From the NCBI GenBank assembly GCA_002452265.1, contig DKEW01000086.1, positions 44,027 to 108,026 of the forward strand: a stretch of DNA of 64,000 bases, written 5' to 3'. The translations under genes and the position numbers were made by a program. The DNA is from Pelobacter sp. UBA6812 (lineage in GTDB: Bacteria; Desulfobacterota; Desulfuromonadia; Desulfuromonadales; Syntrophotaleaceae). Below, piece by piece: positions 25,815 through 34,941 of the stretch. The stretch's first letter is position 1; each line of letters starts with the position of its first letter. The notes under the pieces are model-generated. The model saw nothing but the letters and a program-made list of their open reading frames with translations. It searched no databases and was not told the origin of the DNA.

Positions 25815-27122
25815 TTAAAATTCTTTTGACCAGGCCAGCGTCAGGGCAGAACCACCAAACTCACTGCCATCCCCCTGGTCACGTAACAATCCAAAATTAT
25901 AACTGTAACCGATTTCAACCTGGGAGTTCCAAGGGGCTCCGCAGGTTACAGCGGCACCGACCGCCGGAAGGGTATCCATCCCCCAATCAATTTGTCCATT
26001 TTCCACATGAGGTCGATCTACTACCGCAAGCTGACCGCGCAAATGCAAATAACAGAAAAAAAGCAATTCACGGCGGTATTCCAAATTTGCGACAGCATAG
26101 CTGCGACTATAAAATTCATCGAATATGGCGCCCATTACGGTGGGACGTGATAAAGCTTCCCACTCACCCCCGGTTGGCTCACCACCAAGTCGGAACGCGC
26201 TGAAGCGATCCAGGTTTTCGCCAATGCCACCATACAATGAAGCGATCACACGGTTACGCTCCTGATCAAGCAGCGGCATAGGTACAGCCGCCAGGGCAAA
26301 GAATCTTGCCGAAGACCAGGTGCGATGTTCTTCGCCATCCTGCATTCCAAACACAGGTCCGCCTCCCCAATCGTCCCAGTTGGCACGGTGACCATACAGG
26401 CCGTCGAACCCGGCCGCCCATCCATTATGAGGAAGCTCCATGATGTTACGCTCCAGGGCATCGGCACGCATGCGAATATGGACTCTGCCTTCATAGGTGT
26501 CGCGCGGTTGAATAAAACCGTCAATGGTATCGCTGCCCTCACTGAACAGTAACACGCCTGGTTCATAAGTCAGAGCGACCTCCAGCCCATTGTCCTGGTG
26601 TCCGGGGGCCAGCGCAGTGCGCCAGCCCAGCCCAAGTCCGAGGTGTGCGCGATGCCACTCCAGCTCTTCCTGGTCGATCTGTACCCCCTCGACAAACTCC
26701 TGTCGTGCGATCGGAAGCGTCATGTTATCAAAAGTCATGACCAGTTCGGTTTTACCCAACCAGGACGGGGTCACATTATAACGGACCTCGTTGTACACAC
26801 CCACCAATACAGCACGAAGTCTCTGGCGTCCGTTATCTTTGTTACGCCACAAAAAATATGCCCCGAAGGGTTGGAGTTCATAATCAGTGGGAGCATATGG
26901 CAACCATTGAAGGCCGAGATTCAGAGCGGTTACTGAACAACGGTCACGAGATGGTGCCGTTGCCGACTGCCCGAAGACCTCCGTGGTATAGCTTTCACCT
27001 GCCCGTGGGGTGCGATAATCGAGAGCAAGGCAATACGTTGCCATTATCATGGGTAAGAAAAACCCGCATAAAATTCTTCCCGCCCAACGCCGGGCGGCTG
27101 TCCGTGATTTGTTACAGTACAC
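25815..27122 (-). CDS. Predicted outer-membrane beta-barrel protein, uncharacterised
   Basis: This protein has about 435 residues. A signal peptide (about 1-33, FFLPMIMATYCLA) precedes many alternating hydrophobic/aromatic strands, and it ends in a terminal phenylalanine (ALTLAWSKEF), as expected for BAM-inserted barrels. The segment FRLGGEPTGGEWEAL and later NLEYRRELLF recall the strand pattern of surface-antigen barrels, but family membership is not certain. The start is taken as GTG at 27122 because AGGAGG lies 6 bases upstream; ATGs further out lack an SD. It lies downstream of the ZIP gene with a 224-base gap holding nothing recognisable. Confidence 0.75.
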   Translation of the reverse strand: MYCNKSRTAARRWAGRILCGFFLPMIMATYCLALDYRTPRAGESYTTEVFGQSATAPSRDRCSVTALNLGLQWLPYAPTDYELQPFGAYFLWRNKDNGRQRLRAVLVGVYNEVRYNVTPSWLGKTELVMTFDNMTLPIARQEFVEGVQIDQEELEWHRAHLGLGLGWRTALAPGHQDNGLEVALTYEPGVLLFSEGSDTIDGFIQPRDTYEGRVHIRMRADALERNIMELPHNGWAAGFDGLYGHRANWDDWGGGPVFGMQDGEEHRTWSSARFFALAAVPMPLLDQERNRVIASLYGGIGENLDRFSAFRLGGEPTGGEWEALSRPTVMGAIFDEFYSRSYAVANLEYRRELLFFCYLHLRGQLAVVDRPHVENGQIDWGMDTLPAVGAAVTCGAPWNSQVEIGYSYNFGLLRDQGDGSEFGGSALTLAWSKEF

Positions 27123-27346
27123 GTTATTCCTCCTGAAACGAATATCCATCAAACATTGAAACAAGCATCATAGTCACAGTTGAACAAAACAATCCAAATC
27201 CAAATCGAAAACAAAACACCGTGGCAGTTGGAAACAAACCATGACTGCCAGACGGAACGACAAGAACCGGCAGACATCAGATACCAGCAGTTTCGTTCGG
27301 CAGGCGTCCAATCGCGATACCTTCCACCGACAAAGCTATCGCGCTC

Positions 27347-28159
27347 CTACCCCAACCCGACATCCAGACTCATCATAACGACAAAACCAAGCATGGCGCA
27401 AAGGGTTGCAAAATCACCAAATTCTCCCTGTTGGGTCTCCGGCACGACTTCCTCGATAACCACAAAGATCATGGCGCCGGCAGCAAAAGCCAATGCATAG
27501 GGAAGAATCGGACGTGCAAGCAGTACGGCGGCAGCACCTGCCACGCCGGCAATAACCTCGACAAATCCGGAAAGCTGTCCATACCAGAAACTTTTCAAAG
27601 GCGATAAACCGTCTCTCCTTAAAGGCATGGATACAGCCATACCCTCTGGAAAATTCTGCAAACCTATACCCAGAGCAAGAGCTACGGCGGCGGTGATACT
27701 GGATGCATCCAATCCTGCCCCAACGGCGCCAAAAGCAACCCCCACCGCCAAGCCTTCCGGAATGTTATGCAATGTTACCGCCAGGACAAAAAGGGTACTG
27801 CGGGGCCAATTGGTTTCTATCCCTTCGGCCTTGCTGCGAGGCAAACCACGATGTAAATGCGGTAACAACATATCGAGACCGCGAAGAAAAACGCCCCCGA
27901 GCAGAAAACCGATGGCAGGCGGCATCCAGGCAGGTAGCCCCTGACCTTCGGACATTTCGATGGCGGGTGCCAGTAACGACCAGTAACTTGCGGCGATCAT
28001 AACCCCCGCAGCAAACCCGAGCATGCCATCGAGGGTCTTACGACTAGGCTGGCGGGCCAGAAAAACGGCTCCGGCTCCGAGTGAAGTCACCCCCCAGGTA
28101 AAACAGGTGGCCAGCAAAGCTTGTACAATGGGGTGCATGTCCCCAAAAACGTTCAGCAT
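27347..28159 (-). CDS. ZIP-family divalent metal transporter (ZupT-like)
   Basis: This protein of about 270 residues has eight hydrophobic helices and a short His-containing loop (LLPHLHRG). Metal-binding motifs are HNIPEG (131-136) in helix IV and QNFPEG (168-173) in helix V. It probably imports zinc or iron across the inner membrane. ATG at 28159 follows GGGAGG; a longer in-frame start at 28261 is cysteine-rich and unlikely. Confidence 0.9.
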   Translation of the reverse strand: MLNVFGDMHPIVQALLATCFTWGVTSLGAGAVFLARQPSRKTLDGMLGFAAGVMIAASYWSLLAPAIEMSEGQGLPAWMPPAIGFLLGGVFLRGLDMLLPHLHRGLPRSKAEGIETNWPRSTLFVLAVTLHNIPEGLAVGVAFGAVGAGLDASSITAAVALALGIGLQNFPEGMAVSMPLRRDGLSPLKSFWYGQLSGFVEVIAGVAGAAAVLLARPILPYALAFAAGAMIFVVIEEVVPETQQGEFGDFATLCAMLGFVVMMSLDVGLG

Positions 28160-28190
28160 CCCTACCTCCCTTTCACAACACCGGCATCGC

Positions 28191-28219
28191 TTGACTTTAC
28201 CGCATCCCGCTTCTATAGT
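28191..28219 (+). promoter_or_regulatory. Sigma-70 promoter candidate for the LpxH-like gene
   Basis: TTGACT and TATAGT lie 17 bases apart on the plus strand, about 130 bases before the ATG at 28351, in the divergent gap with the ZIP gene. Confidence 0.6.
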
Positions 28220-28350
28220 TGGTTTCCATCCGGGCATGACCTTTTCAGAAATAACGATCAATTTTCCATAGTTTGCAGATAAGAGATCGCGCCCTTACAA
28301 AACGAACATCACCCCACCCGGCAGTTATGGATGGGAACCGACTGGGTTCT

Positions 28351-29061
28351 ATGAAAGATCTTTTTATAGCCGACACGCATCTTATCGATCCTGATGACAA
28401 TCGTTATCGCCACCTGTTGGAACTTCTTGAGCAACAGTGCGGACAGTTGCGCAGCCTGATCATGCTCGGCGATATTTTCGAATTCTGGCTCGGATACAAA
28501 CACACCGTGTTTACAGCTTATATCCCCCTGCTAAACACTCTGCGCCGCCTTCAGGCGGCGGGGACCGAGCTGGTTTTTGTCGAGGGCAATCACGACTTCC
28601 ACCTAGGTCCCTATTTCAGCGAAACCCTGAAATGCCGTATTTTACCCGATGGCGGTGTGCTGGAACGCGATGGTCGAAAAATCTTCATCGCCCACGGCGA
28701 CCTTGTCAATCCGCGGGATACAGGGTATCGATTGCTACGGCGCTTTTTGCGACATCCCTGGACGCGTCGTTTGATGCTGCTGGTACCGCCGGACACGGCC
28801 TGGCGCGTCGCCCGCTGGGCCAGCGCCAAAAGTTCCCGAAAAAATGGCGGCCGCGATCGGCATCGCTTGCCTCGTGAAGACCTGTTCAACTACGCCCGAC
28901 GTTACTTTTCCGAGGGTTACGACACGGTAATTACCGGCCATTTCCACGTACCGTGCCTGCACAGAGAAAACGGCAACACCCTGATAGCCCTTGGCGGATG
29001 GAGCAACCAACCCTCTTACGCTACTCTGGAGGATGGTGTGTTCACCCTCTATCCGTCCTGA
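28351..29061 (+). CDS. lpxH: UDP-2,3-diacylglucosamine hydrolase-like metallophosphoesterase (LpxH type)
   Basis: This protein has about 236 residues. It keeps all calcineurin-type metal-site motifs: ADTH (Asp8, His10), LGDIFEFW, EGNHDFHLG, IAHGDLVN and ITGHFHVP. FEFW and the Arg-rich lid region (ASAKSSRKNGGRDRHR) fit LpxH, which makes lipid X in lipid A synthesis at the inner membrane face. The first motif is ADTHL rather than the usual SDLHL. No other lpx gene is nearby. Its last 13 bases overlap the end of the convergent YihY gene. Confidence 0.82.
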   Translation: MKDLFIADTHLIDPDDNRYRHLLELLEQQCGQLRSLIMLGDIFEFWLGYKHTVFTAYIPLLNTLRRLQAAGTELVFVEGNHDFHLGPYFSETLKCRILPDGGVLERDGRKIFIAHGDLVNPRDTGYRLLRRFLRHPWTRRLMLLVPPDTAWRVARWASAKSSRKNGGRDRHRLPREDLFNYARRYFSEGYDTVITGHFHVPCLHRENGNTLIALGGWSNQPSYATLEDGVFTLYPS

Positions 29062-30416
29062 TCAACGGATTCGCTATCCCCTGCCTTCAATTTTTTCAAG
29101 ACCATGTCCCGAAGAGTCATCCCGGCCAAAGCTTCGCGGTCCGCACTTTCAAGAATTTTCTCCACCTCAGCAACAATGTCTCTTCCAGGCATACGAAAAT
29201 TGCGGGGCTGAGTTGAACCATCCTCTCGAAGAGCCTGCAAAACAGTGTACACTTCGATACCTTCAGGTGCGCTGCCAGGGTGATAGACATGTCCGCCCTC
29301 ATCGGGTTCCTGAACCTTCGCCAGCAATCCAAGTCTGACCAGGTCGTTAAGTATGGAACGCACCAGACGCGGAGGCAATCGGAGTTCCGAGCAAAGCCGT
29401 GCATGGTTCCAAGCTGCGCTGTTAGAGTAAAAGGATTCCGCGCAGAGCAACAGAACAGTCATGGCAACCCTTTCCCGACTGGCGAAATTAGCCGCTTCCT
29501 CGCCATATTCCTCGCGAATAATGGTGGCATTTTGCATGGCATAAGTCAGCTCAAGCCCAAGCAGAACAATCATCCACGAGACGTACAACCAGACGATGAG
29601 GATCGGCAGTGCAGCCATGGTACCGTAGATGGCATTGTAGCGGGATACACCGATCTGAAAGTTGACGTAGCTCCACTGTGCCAGTTGCCATAAAGTCCCG
29701 CCAAAAATACCGCCAACCAGAGCCGGGGCAAACTGCACGCGCGTATTGGGCATGAACAGATACATAAACGTAAATGCCGCCCACACGGCCAGATACGGCA
29801 GGATATTGAACAGCAGCAACAAAGCCTCTCCGACGAACGCCGTCTCCAGTAGTTTCTGTACCAGCGACTGGCTACGCAGTGAGGTGGTCAGCGAAAGCGC
29901 CGCGACCATAAGTAAAGGGCTGAGCAGAACGACTGAAAAATAATCGGCAAAACGCCGAATCATGGTCCTGGTTTCCTTGACCCCCCATATATGGTTGAAA
30001 CTCTTTTCAATATTCGACAGCAGCGTAAGAACAGTGATTACCAAAATGGCAAGACCGACGGTACCAAGACGGCGAAAGTTGGTGTTTTCTATATACGAAA
30101 GAATGGCCCCGATCACTTCCTCGGAGCCATGGGTGAATACCTTGAAAAGGAGAGGCTCAAGCAGATTCTGTCCGCCAAATCCTTTGATGAGGGAAAACAT
30201 GAGAGCCAGCAAAGGAACAATGGACAACAAAGTGGCGTAGGTCAGGGCCGAAGCCCGCAACATGCAGCCATCGGAGACAAAGCCGCGCACGACAATGGCT
30301 GCAACCTGCAATTGACGCATTAAAAAAAGCCGCCCGCGAGTCAGTTCATGGGCATCCAGGTGCCATAAGTCATGCAGCAAAAAAATGCGAAGCTTGTCCC
30401 ATAACCGGTTTGCCAA
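29049..30416 (-). CDS. YihY/BrkB-family inner-membrane protein
   Basis: This protein has about 455 residues. Six or so membrane helices fill residues 45-300 (ALTYATLLSIVPLLALMFSL, YNAIYGTMAALPILIVWLYV). The cytosolic C-terminal third carries a winged-helix-like segment (LCSELRLPPRLVRSILNDLV). Members were once misnamed RNase BN; their function is unknown. A TTG at 30416 is preferred since AAGGAGG lies 4 bases upstream; the frame is open to 30443. Confidence 0.88.
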   Translation of the reverse strand: MANRLWDKLRIFLLHDLWHLDAHELTRGRLFLMRQLQVAAIVVRGFVSDGCMLRASALTYATLLSIVPLLALMFSLIKGFGGQNLLEPLLFKVFTHGSEEVIGAILSYIENTNFRRLGTVGLAILVITVLTLLSNIEKSFNHIWGVKETRTMIRRFADYFSVVLLSPLLMVAALSLTTSLRSQSLVQKLLETAFVGEALLLLFNILPYLAVWAAFTFMYLFMPNTRVQFAPALVGGIFGGTLWQLAQWSYVNFQIGVSRYNAIYGTMAALPILIVWLYVSWMIVLLGLELTYAMQNATIIREEYGEEAANFASRERVAMTVLLLCAESFYSNSAAWNHARLCSELRLPPRLVRSILNDLVRLGLLAKVQEPDEGGHVYHPGSAPEGIEVYTVLQALREDGSTQPRNFRMPGRDIVAEVEKILESADREALAGMTLRDMVLKKLKAGDSESVDQDG

Positions 30417-30505
30417 TCTGGCCTCCTTCCACTGCGCGAACAAACCACGCTAAGTCTTCGTAGCATTACACTATATGCGCCAGGATTCACGATAATCCCG
30501 GCAAT

Positions 30506-31021
30506 TTACTCCGTGACATCCAGGATAATCTCCGACATGAATTGCCGCCGGGATGGATCAACCTCGTCACTTTCCCGCAAATAAAGAGCATTGATCGTCG
30601 CTAAGGCCGTGTTGAGCCGATCGAGATCGATAATCATATCTCCGGAAAGGCTGGTCAGTTCCTGACAATTTTCAGGACAAAAATCGACCTGAGCATCCCC
30701 GTCGATACGAGTCAAAATGGGTAATCCGTGGGTTCGGCAGATCATGGGCCGTACCTGATAAATAAGGCAGACATGATCTTCCAGCAAGGGGCAAGGGCCA
30801 TCGTGAAGGGCGTTTTTCGCACGTTCACGCAGCTTTAACCTCTGAAATGCCGGCAGGGCCTTGATGGCTTTCGCCACCACTGCAGCCTCGACCTGGAACA
30901 GACTAAGGTGCAGACAGCAGGCATCACAACCTTTGCGACAGGCAAGGTGTCCCTGCAGGCGCGCACCGATTGTATCGCAGAGGGCATCTACCCTCCTCAC
31001 AAGATCCTGATAATTACGCAT
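30506..31021 (-). CDS. YkgJ-family cysteine-cluster protein
   Basis: This protein has about 171 residues. A conserved cysteine group CRKGCDACC (Cys28, 32, 35, 36) pairs with a later CPLLEDHVCLIY and ICRTHGLP, the layout of the YkgJ/UPF0153 putative zinc- or iron-binding family. An extra FCPENC follows. The biochemical role is unknown. ATG at 31021 has no SD; an in-frame GTG at 31045 lies inside a heptamer tandem repeat. A second member of the family is at 43988. Confidence 0.78.
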   Translation of the reverse strand: MRNYQDLVRRVDALCDTIGARLQGHLACRKGCDACCLHLSLFQVEAAVVAKAIKALPAFQRLKLRERAKNALHDGPCPLLEDHVCLIYQVRPMICRTHGLPILTRIDGDAQVDFCPENCQELTSLSGDMIIDLDRLNTALATINALYLRESDEVDPSRRQFMSEIILDVTE

Positions 31022-31031
31022 GCTGTTGGTT

Positions 31032-31066
31032 TTGTCACTTGTCACTTGTCACTTGTCACTTGTCAG
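31032..31066. repeat. Five tandem heptamers (TTGTCAC) at the start of the YkgJ-type gene
   Basis: Four exact TTGTCAC units and a fifth TTGTCAG run without interruption immediately upstream of the ATG at 31021 of the minus-strand gene. The unit length is not a multiple of three, and each unit supplies a GTG on the minus strand, so a change of copy number would move any start inside it out of frame. Confidence 0.85.
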
Positions 31067-31150
31067 TGGGCACTGGGGATTGGGGTTGCACCGGCAGACC
31101 GTTGCGCAGCATAGCCTCTTTGCCGATATCGGTCAACTTGGCTCTAAACA

Positions 31151-31777
31151 CTATCCAAGCACTCCTCGAGCCCCGTCAATGGCATATTGCACCGCGAGAA
31201 ATGCCAGGATCAACCCCAGGATGCGGGTAACCACCGCCATACCCAGACGGCCCAGCACTTTTCCCAACAACTCGGCCTGCCACAAAATAAGACCGGTGAC
31301 AGCAAACACCATGAATGTACCAAAAAGAAGAACCAGATAGTCGTATAAGCCGGAAGCTTTTCCGGCGAACAATAATGCGGTGGCGATAGCCCCAGGACCA
31401 GCCAGTAGCGGTACAGCCAGCGGAGTAATGGAAACGTCTTTTTTGGTTTCGGCGAGCCGTTCTTCACGACGGCTGATTTCGGTACCAGTGGTGCGTCCGT
31501 AAAGCATTTCCATGGCGATTACAAACAACAACACCCCGCCACAAATCTGAACAGCCTCGGTTTGAATCCCGAAGTATCCCAGCAGCCACGGCCCTGCCAG
31601 AATAAAAAAACAAATCACCAGGCAGGCCACCAGGCAACCGCGTAATGCCATGGCACGGCGCTCGGCTCTGGTATTATCGGGTGTGATCGCCAGCAGAACA
31701 GGCGCGCCAGCCACCGGATCAACCAGAATGATCATCTGAACCATAAATGTTACCAGCAGTTCCAGGCTGCCCCGCAT
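31151..31777 (-). CDS. MarC-family integral membrane protein (UPF0056)
   Basis: This protein has about 208 residues with six hydrophobic helices. The family signature MIILVDPVAGAPVLLAITP lies near the N-terminus, with LLAGPGAIATALLFAGKA mid-protein. MarC was once linked to multiple antibiotic resistance; that link was withdrawn and its function is unknown. ATG at 31777 follows AAAGGG; two earlier in-frame starts are too close to or lie inside the SD. Confidence 0.9.
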   Translation of the reverse strand: MRGSLELLVTFMVQMIILVDPVAGAPVLLAITPDNTRAERRAMALRGCLVACLVICFFILAGPWLLGYFGIQTEAVQICGGVLLFVIAMEMLYGRTTGTEISRREERLAETKKDVSITPLAVPLLAGPGAIATALLFAGKASGLYDYLVLLFGTFMVFAVTGLILWQAELLGKVLGRLGMAVVTRILGLILAFLAVQYAIDGARGVLG

Positions 31778-31896
31778 AGGCATCCCTTTCGTAAACATAT
31801 GAGGATACTGTCGCGATCAAGAACGCCATCCGGCCGGCTCTATTCATTCACAGGCGTTCGCCTGCGGATAAAATCCCATAAAGACGAATCAGTCGA

Positions 31897-33327
31897 TCAG
31901 TTAGCCGTATCACCATTAAAAGGTCCCATGTTTTCCAGAGGCAACCCAAGTTGTTTAGCAAGTTCGGCAGGATGTTCAGGGTCACCAACCAATACTATGG
32001 TTTGCGCCTCTGGATGCAAATGACGACGGGCTGCCGCCAGGACATCTTTGGCTGTAACGGCCGCCAACCGCTCACGATAACGGTCGAGATAGTCTTCAGG
32101 ATATCCGTAAAAAACCAGACGCATGGTTTGGCTGACAATCTCATGGGAATCATCAAAAGCGAATACAAAGGAATTAATAAGGCTATCCTTGGCCAAAGTC
32201 AGCTCATCCTCGGAGACCGGTTCTCGGGTCATATTTTCCATTTCCTGGCGCATCAGACCCACAACCTCGGCCACCGTAGCATTTTTGGTTTCCGCACCGG
32301 CAACAAACAATCCGGGCAGCCGTCGTCCGACCTGAAAAGACGAGTAGACCGAGTAAGCCAACCCCCGCCGGGTACGTATCTCCTGCATCAGACGGGAATT
32401 AAAACTCCCCCCTCCCAGGATAAAATCGAGCACCCGCAACGCATACAGATCGGGATCGTCTTTTTTAATCCCTCGTTGCCCTATCAAAACGGTTGTCTGG
32501 GGGATCTCTTTATGGACAAGCAACATGGCAGGGGCGGCTGCAAGTGGTAACGGTTCCAGTTGGCGGAATGATGGAACGACGCCGGACCAACTTTCAAATA
32601 AATGCCCCAGAAGATTTTCCAGGGTCTTGCGATCGATATCTCCGGAAACAGCCAACCACATATTATCCGGCCTGATAAAACGACGATGAAAATTTTCAAG
32701 GTCTTCTCGCTTAATAGCCTTAACGGTCTCCAGCGTGGGCATCACCCCCAAGGCATGGCCCTGATATAGCGCGGACACCAATGTCTTTTGCGCCAAAACG
32801 GACGAGCTATCGGCCTCCCGCCGAATACTTTCGAGCATACGTCGGCGCGCCAGTTCAACTCTCTGCGGATCGAAATGCGGTCGCCGCATCATATCTGCAA
32901 GCAACCCCACCCCCTCATCCAGATCGGCGGTTTGCAAAGACAGGTTCAGGACCGTCGCATAACTCTCGCTGTTTATACTCAAATCTGCGGCTATACGTTC
33001 CAGAGTCGACTCGACCTCATCGGCACTCCTGTCACCTGCCCCGGCACTGCGCACGGCGCTACTATGCAGTTGCGCCAAACCGCTCTTATCAGGCGGGTCG
33101 TTAATACTGCCGGCATCAAACATGGCACTCATGGTTACCAGCGGTAATTCATGGTCTTCGCGCAAAAACACCTGAATACCATTGGCAAGTTGAAACCTCT
33201 CGACCTTCGGTAATTCAAAACTCAAAGGCGCGAAAGTCAACCTGTCGGGGTGTTCCATACGGTGCGATAGCGTACAACCTGCCAGCAGGGCCAACCCAAC
33301 CAGAGTTACCACCCAACATTTTTTCAC
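31897..33327 (-). CDS. M16-family peptidase homologue, non-catalytic subunit (lipoprotein)
   Basis: This 476-residue protein has a lipoprotein signal (LALLAGC). The two M16 domains can be followed, but the zinc motif HxxEH is lost: the position reads GLAQLHSSAV. The partner-type R/Y pair is present in RTRRGLAYSVYSS (about residue 340). In M16B heterodimers one subunit carries HxxEH and the other the R/Y pair, so this fits the regulatory subunit. It overlaps the catalytic gene upstream by ATGA (33324-33327). It probably works in the periplasm anchored to a membrane. Confidence 0.87.
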   Translation of the reverse strand: MKKCWVVTLVGLALLAGCTLSHRMEHPDRLTFAPLSFELPKVERFQLANGIQVFLREDHELPLVTMSAMFDAGSINDPPDKSGLAQLHSSAVRSAGAGDRSADEVESTLERIAADLSINSESYATVLNLSLQTADLDEGVGLLADMMRRPHFDPQRVELARRRMLESIRREADSSSVLAQKTLVSALYQGHALGVMPTLETVKAIKREDLENFHRRFIRPDNMWLAVSGDIDRKTLENLLGHLFESWSGVVPSFRQLEPLPLAAAPAMLLVHKEIPQTTVLIGQRGIKKDDPDLYALRVLDFILGGGSFNSRLMQEIRTRRGLAYSVYSSFQVGRRLPGLFVAGAETKNATVAEVVGLMRQEMENMTREPVSEDELTLAKDSLINSFVFAFDDSHEIVSQTMRLVFYGYPEDYLDRYRERLAAVTAKDVLAAARRHLHPEAQTIVLVGDPEHPAELAKQLGLPLENMGPFNGDTAN

Positions 33328-34820
33328 GGCTGTTGTCCTTTCGCCTCAAGAATCGCCACCGTACGATTTTCACTGGTGAAATATTTCCTCGCCACAGCCA
33401 TGACATCTTCCGCCGTCACCGAAGCAACCTGTCGATCGTACTCGGAAAGGTAGCGCCAGTCTCCTGCAACCGTTTGAAAATAGGTCAACATACCGGCGAG
33501 TCCGCTATTACTTTTCAAAGATCGCAATTGGTCAACCCGCAGCCGATTACGAACCCGTTTCAGGTCGGCATCGTTTACCGGCTTCCGGGACAAGCGATCA
33601 AGCTCCTCATATAACGCGTGTTCAACCTCTTCTACTGTATGCGGATGGCGCGGCACCAGATGACAAACAAACAGGTTGGGATAACGCGAACCAGGGGCGA
33701 CGTAAGTCGATACCTCTGCAGCCAGCTGTTTTTCAACCACCAGTCTCTGGTAGAGGCGCGAGGTGCGCCCCTGGCCAAGCAATTGATCGATAACATCGAA
33801 CACATAGTCATCGCGACTGGGCAGGGTCGGTTTATGAAAGGCTACCTCCAGCTTCGGCTGCGCATCAAATACAACTTTTACACGTCGCTCTCCTCGCTGA
33901 GGGGGTTCCACTGTCGCTACACCAGGCACGGGGGTCCCTGCAGCCAGATGTCCGAAATAGCGACCAACCATAGCTACGGCTTCATCGAAATCAACCGCCC
34001 CCACCAGAGCAATGACCGTGTTGACTGGAGTATAATACTTGTGCATGAATTCGCGGGCCTGACGCGGCCTCAAGTTACGGATATCGGAAGGCCAACCGAT
34101 GATGGGATGGCGATAAGGGTGTACGGTAAAGGCAGTCGCCAGCAGTTGTTCATAAAGCAATCCGTCAGGATTACTGTCGTAAGAACGGCGGCGCTCTTCC
34201 AGAATTACGTCCCGTTCCGTATAAAATTCACGTAGTACTGCATGAGCCATGCGATCAGACTCCACAGCAGCCCACAGTTCAAGCTTATTCGAAGGCAAGG
34301 AAATGATATAGCTGGTCAGGTCTTTGCTGGTAAAAGCATTATAACCAACCCCACCATGGCGGGCATAAATATTTGATGCCTCATCCGTAACAACAAAATC
34401 TCGGTGTTTTTGCTGTAAAGCATGCAGCCGATCTTCCAAGGCGGACATCGCTTTCGGATCGACATTGGGACTGCGACGCAAATCATCCAGAGCGTCCCCA
34501 GCCTTCTCGATCGCAGCCAGTAACGGCTTTTCTGCAGTAAAATTGCGAGTACCAAGGATTTCGGTACCCTTGAACCGCAAGTGCTCAAGAAAATGAGCCA
34601 ACCCTCGATCGCCATTGGTTTCATCGACGGAACCCACACCAACGGTGAGATAAGCGCTAAAGGTTGGCGCATTATGTCGTTCCACCACCAGCAATCGTAA
34701 GCCATTGGGAAAGATATGCTCCTGCACCTTTTCGGCTAACGGCTGCGCATGGCAGATCGAAGTCCACAGACAAAATAAAAAAATGGCGGCCAACCGCCGC
34801 CATCCTTTAGAGGATATCAC
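33324..34820 (-). CDS. M16-family zinc peptidase, catalytic subunit
   Basis: This 498-residue protein has a signal peptide (about 1-25, TSICHA cleavage). The zinc-binding HxxEH is intact as RGLAHFLEHLRFKGT. The later R/Y substrate-binding pair is not visible where expected (VVEKQLAAEVSTY). It is therefore complementary to the next gene, which has the pair but no zinc site. It probably degrades peptides in the periplasm as a heterodimer. A GTG at 34820 with AAGGGA upstream is the start. Confidence 0.9.
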   Translation of the reverse strand: MISSKGWRRLAAIFLFCLWTSICHAQPLAEKVQEHIFPNGLRLLVVERHNAPTFSAYLTVGVGSVDETNGDRGLAHFLEHLRFKGTEILGTRNFTAEKPLLAAIEKAGDALDDLRRSPNVDPKAMSALEDRLHALQQKHRDFVVTDEASNIYARHGGVGYNAFTSKDLTSYIISLPSNKLELWAAVESDRMAHAVLREFYTERDVILEERRRSYDSNPDGLLYEQLLATAFTVHPYRHPIIGWPSDIRNLRPRQAREFMHKYYTPVNTVIALVGAVDFDEAVAMVGRYFGHLAAGTPVPGVATVEPPQRGERRVKVVFDAQPKLEVAFHKPTLPSRDDYVFDVIDQLLGQGRTSRLYQRLVVEKQLAAEVSTYVAPGSRYPNLFVCHLVPRHPHTVEEVEHALYEELDRLSRKPVNDADLKRVRNRLRVDQLRSLKSNSGLAGMLTYFQTVAGDWRYLSEYDRQVASVTAEDVMAVARKYFTSENRTVAILEAKGQQP

Positions 34821-34941
34821 GATAATCGTCCCTTCATGTTCAAGGCTTTATAAAGGTGTCCATCCAAAATTGCCTGATGACCACCGGTTAAGACGGTTGT
34901 AATATCGAGTATATACCCAAGTCCCGGGGTGAAGGCAAGAC

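Noticed and set aside
31032..31066. CRISPR-like array
   Set aside because: The heptamers are contiguous with no spacers, and no cas genes occur in the window.
31897..33327. Decayed M16 pseudogene
   Set aside because: The frame is intact over 476 codons, the lipoprotein signal and R/Y pair are kept, and it is coupled to an active partner, so it is better read as a non-catalytic subunit.
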